DNA of 7,452 bases from an uncultured Bacilli bacterium (GCA_944329505.1 CALVIJ010000041.1:1-7452); one strand, 5' to 3'. Shown: positions 1 to 5,592, counted from the stretch's first letter. A program made the numbers and translations. The notes: generated by a model not told the origin, from the sequence alone.

Positions 1-1073
1 TTACTACCATCGTTCCACTGCTCTCTTTGAGATGCTACTTCATCTCCTCCAGCGCATGGAATTAGAGTTATGTCTAGCCCTAAATATTTTTCTAATATTT
101 CTTCTAATGAACCAGTCATTTCTTTAACATTTAAGTCTTCATCACTATCTGGGTCATTTCCTTCTTTGATTTCATACACTTTTAATGTTTCCATGATTCC
201 TGGATGATAAGTAAATTTGTCGTAATCAACTTGTGTGAATACAGTGTCTAGGTGCATGAATGCTCTTGACACTGGAATGTCAAAGGCTAAGATTGTATCA
301 ATTTTACTTTCTTTATCTTTGAAAATGTTTTTAGCTAATTGATCGATAGCTCCAGCTTCGGTTCTTTGAGAGATACCAACAGCTAAAACGTGCTCGTTTA
401 GGTTTAAAATATCTCCACCTTCGATATGGCATTCTTCATAGCGGTCATAATATTTTGGAACTTGTCCTTTAAATTTTGGATGGTAATTAAAAATATATTC
501 AGCGTAAATTGTTTCTCTATTTCTAGTTACAGAATACATTTTATTTAAAGTTATACCTTCACCAACACTAGCAAAATTGTCTCTTGTAAAGTATAGGTTA
601 GGCATTGGATCAGTGATAAAATCTGAATCTTCACTTACTAGGTCAACTAATGACTTATCTAGTTTTCTTTGTTCATAATCTAATTCACTAATTCTTATTC
701 CTTCCATCGTTTTTAAGACTAAATCTTTATTGTTTTCGATACTATTTAAATATTCTAACACTAAGTGTTTATATTTAGGTGTATCAACTCCTGCTTCAGT
801 TATAAACTGTTCAATAAATTTTTCTTTGACATCTGGTCTTTGATTTAAGACTTCAGTCATCAAATCTTCGAGATAAAACACTTTTACTCCATTATCTCTT
901 AGTATGCTCGCAAATTCATCATGTTCCTTTTGGGCAACTTCAAGATATGGAATATCATCAAAAAGTAATCTCTCTAAGGTGTCAGGAGTTAAATTTAATA
1001 ATTCTTTGCCTGGTCTATGAAGTAATACTTCTTTTAATGGTTTTATTTCGCTTGTGACATCAATTGCACTCAT
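1..1073 (-). CDS. arcA: Arginine deiminase, C-terminus cut by window edge
   Basis: Hydrolyses L-arginine to citrulline and ammonia, the first step of the cytoplasmic arginine deiminase pathway, which yields ATP and raises pH. About 357 codons are visible of the roughly 410 usual for the family. Visible motifs are FTRD (catalytic-type Asp165), HIEGGD (Glu218), FMHLDTVF (His274, Asp276) and EQWNDGS at the truncated end. The spacing of these residues matches the known Asp/Glu/His/Asp active-site set of mycoplasmal arginine deiminase; the catalytic Cys should lie some 45 codons beyond the edge. The ATG at 1071-1073 is chosen because AGGAGG sits 7 nt upstream (minus strand, about 1081-1086) and the N-terminus (MSAIDVTSEIKPLKEVLLHRPG) is typical. 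The motif usually read FTRDPFA is FTRDNFA here. It is divergent from rpsD. Identity is very secure; intactness cannot be judged. Confidence 0.96.
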   Translation of the reverse strand, partial: MSAIDVTSEIKPLKEVLLHRPGKELLNLTPDTLERLLFDDIPYLEVAQKEHDEFASILRDNGVKVFYLEDLMTEVLNQRPDVKEKFIEQFITEAGVDTPKYKHLVLEYLNSIENNKDLVLKTMEGIRISELDYEQRKLDKSLVDLVSEDSDFITDPMPNLYFTRDNFASVGEGITLNKMYSVTRNRETIYAEYIFNYHPKFKGQVPKYYDRYEECHIEGGDILNLNEHVLAVGISQRTEAGAIDQLAKNIFKDKESKIDTILAFDIPVSRAFMHLDTVFTQVDYDKFTYHPGIMETLKVYEIKEGNDPDSDEDLNVKEMTGSLEEILEKYLGLDITLIPCAGGDEVASQREQWNDGS

Positions 1074-1297
1074 TTTCTATCCTCCTTATATTATCATCAT
1101 AACACGTTTTGTGATTTTAGTTTGAGTCAAATATGTTTAAAATTACTTATTTACACTAATTGACATGAAAAACACTTTTTTATTTAATATTAACTATTTT
1201 TCACAAATTATTACTATTTTACATGCTATAATTTTTAGGGTGTTTATACTTTTTTTATATTTGTAGGGTTTTTAACCTTATTTTAAAGACATAAGTC
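1074..1297. other. Divergent arcA-rpsD intergenic region, outer part
   Basis: This very AT-rich stretch has no reading frame that I can support. It holds two weaker plus-strand promoter-like pairs in addition to the main rpsD promoter. One is TTGACA at 1160-1165 with TTTAAT at 1183-1188 (17 bp spacer). The other is an extended -10, TGC TATAAT (TATAAT at 1227-1232), with no good -35. A 10-bp palindrome TTAATATTAA (1184-1193) overlaps the first -10 and is flanked by inverted arms TGAAAAA (1166-1172) and TTTTTCA (1197-1203). An AAGAC-ATAA-GTCTT hairpin (1286-1299) abuts the rpsD -35. In DNA this rich in A and T such matches arise by chance, so the secondary promoters are only possible. Confidence 0.4.
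1096..1124 (-). promoter_or_regulatory. Possible arcA promoter, extended -10
   Basis: On the minus strand TATGAT (1101-1096) is preceded by TGT, giving an extended -10. The hexamer 17 bp further upstream, CAAACT (1124-1119), is a poor -35. Transcription would start only about 15-18 nt before the arcA start codon, so the leader would be very short and consist almost wholly of the Shine-Dalgarno region. A nearby TTGACT on the same strand is 23 bp from this -10, too far to serve it. The call is tentative. Confidence 0.33.
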
Positions 1298-1326
1298 TTG
1301 ACTTTATGGTTAATTGCATATATAAT
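1298..1326 (+). promoter_or_regulatory. Main rpsD promoter
   Basis: TTGACT at 1298-1303 and a perfect TATAAT at 1321-1326 are separated by exactly 17 bp, a near-consensus housekeeping sigma promoter. The predicted start, near 1333, falls right at the 5' edge of the outermost helix of the rpsD leader RNA (1334). This agreement between promoter position and RNA fold supports both calls. A small inverted repeat (AAGAC/GTCTT, 1286-1299) overlaps the first bases of the -35 and could be a regulator site, but that is only a guess. Confidence 0.85.
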
Positions 1327-1333
1327 TAATGAC

Positions 1334-1482
1334 AGCGTGTTAAAGCAGCGTTATTTTGGAGATTATAATGTGGATATTCCCTATAGGGGTTACTTATTTT
1401 GCTGCGAAATTAAGTATTGATATATTCCACCCTATAGTTTTGCAAAATAACCTTTCGCGCTAAAGTGGAAGGAGGAATTTAA
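1334..1482 (+). promoter_or_regulatory. Structured rpsD 5' leader, probable S4 autoregulatory element
   Basis: About 150 nt of untranslated RNA precede rpsD and show long nested pairings. The outer helix is AGCGTG (1334-1339) with CGCGCT (1456-1461), continued by AAAG (1342-1345) with CTTT (1452-1455). The next helix is the 9-bp GTTATTTTG (1350-1358) with CAAAATAAC (1443-1451). Inside it CTATAGGG (1381-1388) pairs with CCCTATAG (1430-1437). GCAGC (1345-1349) can pair with GCTGC (1401-1405), which would form a pseudoknot with the 9-bp helix and compete with AAAG/CTTT for base 1345. Ribosomal protein S4 is known to repress its own synthesis through rpsD leaders in Bacillus and through a pseudoknot in the E. 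coli alpha operon. Assigning this RNA to that class is inference from position and fold. The Shine-Dalgarno AAGGAGG (1469-1475) follows the outer helix, 7 nt before the start codon. Confidence 0.8.
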
Positions 1483-2088
1483 ATGGCAAGATATCTTGGC
1501 CCAACTTACAAAAAATCTAGACGTTTTGGTTTTTCTATTTTAGAAAACGGAAAAGAACTTTCTAAGAAACCTTATGCTCCAGGACAACATGGACAAGATC
1601 GCAAGAAAAAATTATCTAACTATGGTATCCAATTACAAGAAAAGCAAAAGGTTAAATTCATGTATGGCATCAGTGAAAAACAAATGCAAAAAGCTTTTGA
1701 AAAAGCAGTTAAAATGAAAGGTGTCAATGGTGAAAACTTACTTAAATTATTAGAGAGTCGTTTAGATAATTTAGTATACAGAATAGGATTTGCTACTACA
1801 AGAAAAGGTGCTAGACAACTTGTTAACCACGGACATGTTACTGTTAATGGTAAAAGAGTTGATATTCCATCTTATCAAGTTAAACCTGGTGATGTTATCA
1901 GTTTAATGGAAAATGATAAAGAAATGGCTATTGTTAAATTTTCTTTAGAAGCATTACATAACAGAGTTGAATATATTTCTTACGACGATAAGAAAATGGA
2001 AGGTACTTATATTAGAATGCCAGAACGTAGTGAATTAAATGCTGATATCGATGAAGCATTAATTATCGAATACTACAATAGAAATTAA
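1483..2088 (+). CDS. rpsD: 30S ribosomal protein S4
   Basis: Primary 16S rRNA-binding protein that nucleates assembly of the small subunit body and helps form the mRNA entry region. At 201 residues it is the usual bacterial length. The N-terminus MARYLGPTYKKSRRFG is diagnostic, as is the YAPGQHGQ segment (31-38). The S4 RNA-binding fold covers about 91-155, with ESRLDNLVYR at 91-100, then RQLVNHGHVTVNG at 111-123. The N-terminal part lacks the zinc-binding Cys residues of C+ S4 forms, so it is a C- type. The ATG has AAGGAGG 7 nt upstream. It is transcribed alone: a strong promoter and long leader lie upstream and an intrinsic terminator starts at the stop codon. S4 is also a known feedback repressor and probably acts on the leader just upstream. 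Confidence 0.99.
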   Translation: MARYLGPTYKKSRRFGFSILENGKELSKKPYAPGQHGQDRKKKLSNYGIQLQEKQKVKFMYGISEKQMQKAFEKAVKMKGVNGENLLKLLESRLDNLVYRIGFATTRKGARQLVNHGHVTVNGKRVDIPSYQVKPGDVISLMENDKEMAIVKFSLEALHNRVEYISYDDKKMEGTYIRMPERSELNADIDEALIIEYYNRN

Positions 2089-2112
2089 GAGAACTTGTTT
2101 CTCTTTTTTTTT
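2087..2112 (+). terminator. Intrinsic terminator of rpsD
   Basis: AGAGAA (2088-2093) pairs with TTCTCT (2099-2104) around a 5-nt loop, extended by one A-T pair, and is followed by a run of eight T to 2112. The stem begins in the rpsD stop codon. The helix is short and A/U-rich, but the U tract is long. The candidate promoter for the next gene starts right after it. Confidence 0.8.
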
Positions 2113-2125
2113 ACTTTGATATAAT
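2095..2125 (+). promoter_or_regulatory. Promoter of the Xre-type regulator
   Basis: TATAAT at 2120-2125 is a perfect -10 preceded by TGA, making an extended -10 that does not need a good -35. TTGTTT at 2095-2100 lies 19 bp upstream and could be a weak -35, which would place it inside the rpsD terminator. The predicted start is about 2132, giving a 5' leader of roughly 75 nt. Confidence 0.65.
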
Positions 2126-2131
2126 TAAAAC

Positions 2132-2207
2132 GTATTCTTAAACTCGTGGCGACAATTTGTGAGAAGTATTTGAAAACCTTTGTACAATGAGTACGAGGTG
2201 GTAACAA
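2132..2207 (+). promoter_or_regulatory. Leader of the Xre gene with palindrome and competing pairings near the RBS
   Basis: The leader ends in a GAGGTGG Shine-Dalgarno (2195-2201), 6 nt before the ATG. ACTCGT (2142-2147) can pair with ATGAGT (2187-2192, one G-U), leaving the ribosome site free. Alternatively CTCGT (2143-2147) can pair with ACGAG (2193-2197), which covers its start. An 8-bp palindrome TTGTACAA (2180-2187) and a short inverted repeat ACAA-T-TTGT (2152-2160) are also present; Xre-type proteins commonly bind such palindromes near their own genes. Function is inference. Confidence 0.35.
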
Positions 2208-2669
2208 ATGGCAATATTTTTCAAGCGGATTCATGATTTAAGAGTAGATAACGATTTAAAACAAAAAGATGTTGCTTTGATGTTAAAAGTTAATGTCAAT
2301 ACTTATCCCCATTGGGAAAGTGGTATGTATGAAATGCCAATCGAAATGATTGATAAACTGTCTAAATTTTACAATTGTACTATTGATTATTTGACTGGAC
2401 TTTCAAATTATCGCGGAAGTTTTAAGAAGAACTATAATAGTGATGAATTATGTCTTAGATTGAAAAGATTACGTAAGGAAAGACATTTATCACAAGAGGA
2501 AATTGGCAATATATTGGGTTTTGGACAAATGAATTATTCTAGATATGAAACTGGAAAAGTTTTAATTCCTTTTTCTAAACTTTATTTAATTGCAAAAAAA
2601 TTTAATGTCTCTTTAGATTATTTGATGGGTAAAAGCGATGATAAAAATATTGAAATTTTGGTACATTAA
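2208..2669 (+). CDS. Tandem helix-turn-helix Xre-family regulator
   Basis: A 153-residue protein made of two Xre/Cro-type helix-turn-helix domains and little else. Domain 1 spans about 5-66 and domain 2 about 82-143. They are in exact register with a 77-residue offset: Q19/Q96 at the start of the second helix, WESG 36-39 / YETG 113-116 in the turn after the recognition helix, and DYL 60-62 / DYL 137-139 at the end. This shows an internal duplication. Domain 2 is closer to the family consensus (LSQEEIG, SRYETGK), while domain 1 is more diverged (VNTYPHWESG), so they may read different half-sites or one may be structural. It is presumably a cytoplasmic DNA-binding repressor or activator; its target is unknown. 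It has its own promoter, a GAGGTGG ribosome site and a downstream terminator, so it is monocistronic. No toxin, phage gene or restriction gene lies beside it. Confidence 0.88.
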   Translation: MAIFFKRIHDLRVDNDLKQKDVALMLKVNVNTYPHWESGMYEMPIEMIDKLSKFYNCTIDYLTGLSNYRGSFKKNYNSDELCLRLKRLRKERHLSQEEIGNILGFGQMNYSRYETGKVLIPFSKLYLIAKKFNVSLDYLMGKSDDKNIEILVH

Positions 2670-2688
2670 AACTAGGCTAAGCCTAGTT
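2670..2688. terminator. Bidirectional terminator between convergent genes
   Basis: An 8-bp perfect stem (2670-2677 with 2681-2688) with a TAA loop lies between the stop of the plus-strand regulator and the stop of minus-strand tyrS, whose TAA codon (2689-2687) overlaps the stem. On the plus strand it is followed by the T-rich ATTTTATTTTA; on the minus strand by TTTT. It probably ends transcription in both directions, though neither U tract is long. Confidence 0.78.
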
Positions 2689-3913
2689 ATTTTATTTTAC
2701 CGATAAAGTATTTCTTTTTTCCTCTTCTTAAAACAAGAATGTCATTATCAATAGCAGTGTCTTTAGTAATTATATAATTTTCATCAGTTATTTTTTCTTC
2801 ATTAATAGTAATACTTCCAGCATTTACAAATTCTCTAGCTTCTCTTTTACTAGAAGCTATTTTATTATTTACAAGCATATCAATAATATTTATATTATCT
2901 TCTGTTTTAAAACTTGGAACACCTTTGAAGACATCTTGTATTTCTTTTTTTGTTAGATTTTTAACATGTCCACTAAATAATGCTTCACTCATTTCTTTAG
3001 CTTTTTCGGCTTCTTTTTCTCCATGCAAGAAAGTAACTACTTCTTTGGCTAATGTTTTCCCTGCAATTCTACTTTCTGGGTGAGCAGTGTGCTCTTTTTC
3101 GATATCTTCTATTTCTTCTTTAGTTAAAAAAGTAAAAATTTTTAGGTAATCAATTACTTTTTCATCATCACTATTTAATAGATATTGATATATTTCATAA
3201 CTTGATGTTTTATTTTTATCAAGCCAAAATGCGTTTCCCTCAGATTTACCAAATTTTTTGCCATTTTTATCGGTGACTAATGGCATTGTAAATCCATATA
3301 CTTCATGTCCTGTTTTTTTTCTAATTAAATCGATACCTGCTGTAATGTTTCCCCATTGATCAGAGCCAGCACATTCTAATGTACAATTTCTTGTTTGATG
3401 AAGATGAAGGTAATCTAAGGCTTGCATAATCATATAAGAAAATTCTGTATAGGTGATTCCAGTATCTAGTCTTCTTCTAATAATATCTTTATCAAGCATA
3501 TAATTGATATTGAAATATTTACCATAGTCTCTTAAGAAATCAATAAAGTTAATATCTTTTGACCAGTCATAATTATTGACAACTTCAAAACCAAATAAAT
3601 CTTCAACTTGTTTTTTTAAATTGTTGTAATTGCTTTCAATTACTTCTACTGGTTGCATTTGTCTTTCTTCAGTTGGTCTAGGATCACCTATTCTACCGGT
3701 TGCTCCTCCAACTAATAAAATAGGATGGTGTCCGGCTTTTTCTAATCTTTTACTGATTAGAAATGTTGATAAATGCCCTAGATGAAGACTATCAGCAGTT
3801 GGGTCAGTACCAATATAAAATGTTAACCCACCATTATTTAATTTTTCTTCTAAGTCTTCTCCAGCTTCATCTTTAATAAGACCGCGCCATTTTAATTCAT
3901 CATATAGTTTCAT
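2687..3913 (-). CDS. tyrS: Tyrosyl-tRNA synthetase
   Basis: Cytoplasmic class Ic enzyme, normally a homodimer, that attaches tyrosine to tRNA-Tyr. At 408 residues it is close to the usual bacterial length. The Rossmann catalytic core has the HIGH motif as HLGH (44-47, in a typical PTADSLHLGHL context) and the KMSKS motif as KFGKS (220-224). Tyrosine-pocket residues match those of the Geobacillus enzyme: Tyr33, Asp77, Tyr160, Gln164, Asp167 and Gln186 in SDQWGN. A C-terminal S4-like RNA-binding domain covers about 341-407 and contacts tRNA. The ATG overlaps the deoC stop by one base (TAATG), and AGGAGG for this start lies inside the last deoC codons, so the two genes are translationally coupled. 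It is last in the deoC-tyrS unit and should be controlled by the upstream Tyr T-box. Confidence 0.98.
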   Translation of the reverse strand: MKLYDELKWRGLIKDEAGEDLEEKLNNGGLTFYIGTDPTADSLHLGHLSTFLISKRLEKAGHHPILLVGGATGRIGDPRPTEERQMQPVEVIESNYNNLKKQVEDLFGFEVVNNYDWSKDINFIDFLRDYGKYFNINYMLDKDIIRRRLDTGITYTEFSYMIMQALDYLHLHQTRNCTLECAGSDQWGNITAGIDLIRKKTGHEVYGFTMPLVTDKNGKKFGKSEGNAFWLDKNKTSSYEIYQYLLNSDDEKVIDYLKIFTFLTKEEIEDIEKEHTAHPESRIAGKTLAKEVVTFLHGEKEAEKAKEMSEALFSGHVKNLTKKEIQDVFKGVPSFKTEDNINIIDMLVNNKIASSKREAREFVNAGSITINEEKITDENYIITKDTAIDNDILVLRRGKKKYFIGKIK

Positions 3914-4608
3914 TATTCATCCTCCTCACAGTGACAATGGTCACATTTTTCTTTACAATCACAATTCATATGAGTTACTATTTCTACACTATTACTTGTG
4001 CCTATTCTAGTAGCCCCAGCTTGGATTAATTCGTTCATTTGTTTAAATGTTTTAATTCCTCCACTCGCTTTGATTTCTAAAATCTCATTTTTATGAGCAT
4101 TTATTAGTTTTACATCTTCTAAACTTACTCCTCTACTTCCAAAACCAGTATTTGTTTTTATGAAATTAACAAATGTTTCATTACAAATTTCAGTCATTTT
4201 AATAATTTCTTCTTCTGTAAGTAAAGATGTTTCGATGATTACTTTTAATGTTTTTCCATCGATAGAGTCTCTAATTTCTTCAATTTCTGATTTGACATAA
4301 TCATAGTCTTTATCTTTCAAAGCTCCAACATTTATTACCATATCGATTTCGTCAGCACCATTTTCAATGGCTTCAATAGCTTCAAATGATTTTACTTTTG
4401 GTGTGTTCATACCGAGTGGAAAACCGACAACGGTACATACTCCAATGTTGGTATCTTTAAGCAAGTCTTTGGCGAGAGTAACGTAATATGGATTAACACA
4501 TACTGTTTCAAAGTTATACTCAATTGCTTCATGACATAGTTTAGCAATGTCTTCTTCTTTCGCATCCATTTTTAAATTAGTGTGATCAATATATTTTCCT
4601 ATTTCCAT
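3913..4608 (-). CDS. deoC: Deoxyribose-phosphate aldolase with a Cys/His-rich tail
   Basis: Cleaves 2-deoxyribose 5-phosphate to glyceraldehyde 3-phosphate and acetaldehyde in cytoplasmic deoxynucleoside breakdown. It is a class I (Schiff-base) TIM-barrel aldolase of 231 residues. Asp89 (DEIDMVINVGAL), the Schiff-base Lys151 (FIKTNTGFG) and Lys180 (IKASGGIKT) correspond to Asp102, Lys167 and Lys201 of the E. coli enzyme. The barrel ends near RIGTSNSVEIV (about 202-212). After it comes an unusual tail, 213-231, with Cys216, 218, 222, 225 and 227 and His213, 224 and 226, ending in acidic EEDE. The ATG at 4608-4606 follows AAAGGAGG and is first in the operon after the T-box. Having it share a Tyr T-box with tyrS is unexpected for a nucleoside catabolic enzyme, which usually sits with deoxynucleoside genes. 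No phosphorylase or phosphopentomutase gene is in view. Confidence 0.96.
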   Translation of the reverse strand: MEIGKYIDHTNLKMDAKEEDIAKLCHEAIEYNFETVCVNPYYVTLAKDLLKDTNIGVCTVVGFPLGMNTPKVKSFEAIEAIENGADEIDMVINVGALKDKDYDYVKSEIEEIRDSIDGKTLKVIIETSLLTEEEIIKMTEICNETFVNFIKTNTGFGSRGVSLEDVKLINAHKNEILEIKASGGIKTFKQMNELIQAGATRIGTSNSVEIVTHMNCDCKEKCDHCHCEEDE

Positions 4609-4628
4609 TTTTATTCCTCCTTTAAATT

Positions 4629-4694
4629 AAAAAGATACTATGAATTTACAAGGACGAGTTTTTTACCCGCGGTACCACCTTGTTTCATAGTATC
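4629..4694 (-). terminator. T-box conditional terminator
   Basis: On the minus strand GATACTATGAA (4694-4684) pairs perfectly over 11 bp with TTCATAGTATC (4644-4634), extended inward by ACAAGG with CCTTGT, and is followed by TTTTT (4633-4629). The stem engulfs the T-box sequence, so forming the antiterminator would break its inner part. It ends about 21 nt before the deoC ATG. Confidence 0.92.
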
Positions 4695-4838
4695 TATGCT
4701 TCTTTTATCTGATAACGGAGATTATCCGATTTGACTATAAATATTGTAATTCATTATTTAACCTTGGCTAGTTTGCATCAACCACTAACTTTCTCATTAC
4801 TAATTAAATAACTACTAGTATATTTGTCCACATCAATT
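4629..4838 (-). promoter_or_regulatory. Tyrosine T-box riboswitch leader of deoC-tyrS
   Basis: Senses uncharged tRNA-Tyr and lets transcription continue into deoC and tyrS. The T-box core AAGGTGGTACCGCGG is at 4681-4667; its UGGU bulge is complementary to an ACCA tRNA end, as expected for tRNA-Tyr with discriminator A73. Stem I runs from GAC-AAATAT (4828-4826, then inward) to ATATTT-ATA-GTC (ending 4735-4733). Above this is the specifier loop, with AGTA on the 5' side and GAATTACA on the 3' side. The upper helix is TTATTTAA with TTAAATAA. The specifier codon reads UAC (4748-4746) followed by A, which means tyrosine and agrees with tyrS downstream. Stem III is at 4730-4707 (GATAA/TTATC with outer ATC/GAT). 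The terminator overlaps the antiterminator, so control is by transcription attenuation. Exact loop boundaries are hand-drawn. Confidence 0.95.
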
Positions 4839-4844
4839 AATAAG

Positions 4845-4873
4845 AATATAACATAGTTTTTTTATTTAGTCAA
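4845..4873 (-). promoter_or_regulatory. Promoter of the T-box deoC-tyrS operon
   Basis: On the minus strand TTGACT (4873-4868) and TATATT (4850-4845) are separated by 17 bp, a near-consensus housekeeping promoter. The predicted start near 4838 is about 10 nt before stem I. The -35 hexamer is made of the last codons of the upstream gene (Leu-Thr before Lys-stop), so the promoter overlaps that coding end. Confidence 0.85.
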
Positions 4874-5590
4874 TTTTTTTATATATTGAGGTTCTTTTTC
4901 TTGTTTTAAATAGTCTTCTAAAGCCTCATCATCTAAACTGGCAATATATTCATATGCTTGAACCATAGAACTTTGAACGTTTTCGCGATTAAAAATCTGA
5001 TTCTCTCTATCAATCATAAGAGAATATGGTAATTCACAGTTTAGAGGTAATCCTAATATTGTACTTATTGTTTCAATTGTATCCCCATCAACTGAATTAG
5101 GTTTTAAATCTACAAAGTCTGCGATTGTCATATTTGGATGATTTTGTAAAAATGAATTTAAATCTATTTTACTATCAGCTTGAAAAGTTTTTTTATTTGG
5201 AATATTTAACTCTTTATATATATAATATAAAAATTTAACTATGTATAATGAATCAGAATACATCAAGGGTTCTATTTGCGTTTTATCATATAGTTTTAAA
5301 TGAGATTCGTGCAGATGTTTTTGGTATTCATTAAGATTAAACTTTATTATTTCTTTTTTTAAATACAACATTTTAGATAAATTGATTTCATTCATAAAAT
5401 CTATTCCCTGCTTGTTTAAAGCTTTCTGTATTTCTTCTAATTCACTATTCGTAAATATATGTGTATAAAATAACTCTGAATAAGAAGCGGTAACAAGATG
5501 TCCTAGTTCGGTGTATTTTAGCTTTTGTAATTTGAAAATGATAATAGGTTTTAAATCTAATTTAGTTATTTTATTATTTAAATCAATCAT
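4862..5590 (-). CDS. Uncharacterised protein with an RNA polymerase alpha-CTD-like N-terminal domain
   Basis: I do not recognise this 242-residue protein as a named family. Residues 8-65 align without gaps to the C-terminal domain of RNA polymerase alpha. Shared landmarks are the opening I..LDL, a later hydrophobic L in place of the CL pair, T/EL in the middle, and EE(I/V)...L...G(I/L) at the end. This is a helix-hairpin-helix-like fold for DNA or protein contact. The basic residues alpha uses on UP-element DNA (Arg of SVRS and the RNLGRKS turn) are not kept, so DNA binding is doubtful. Residues about 143-183 (DLNSFLQN to LGLPL) might be a second, degenerate copy. The C-terminus is acidic then lysine-rich. 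There is no signal peptide or membrane segment. It starts 2 bp after the leuS stop and has no AGGAGG site, suggesting reinitiation after leuS. No terminator is visible after it. Confidence 0.75.
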   Translation of the reverse strand: MIDLNNKITKLDLKPIIIFKLQKLKYTELGHLVTASYSELFYTHIFTNSELEEIQKALNKQGIDFMNEINLSKMLYLKKEIIKFNLNEYQKHLHESHLKLYDKTQIEPLMYSDSLYIVKFLYYIYKELNIPNKKTFQADSKIDLNSFLQNHPNMTIADFVDLKPNSVDGDTIETISTILGLPLNCELPYSLMIDRENQIFNRENVQSSMVQAYEYIASLDDEALEDYLKQEKEPQYIKKLTK

Positions 5591-5592
5591 TT

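Noticed and set aside
1160..1188. TTGACA-17 bp-TTTAAT as an independent promoter for an unannotated RNA
   Set aside because: The -10 is imperfect, the region is extremely AT-rich, and no structured RNA or terminator follows before the main rpsD promoter. Kept only as a note in the intergenic entry.
1121..1203. ArgR/AhrC-type operator upstream of arcA
   Set aside because: I found inverted arms (TGAAAAA/TTTTTCA) and AT-rich palindromes, but none with the TGAAT-AT-rich-ATTCA form of an ARG box, so no regulator can be named.
2132..2207. tRNA or known metabolite riboswitch before the Xre gene
   Set aside because: No cloverleaf, no acceptor stem and no conserved core of a riboswitch that I recognise; only short pairings are present.
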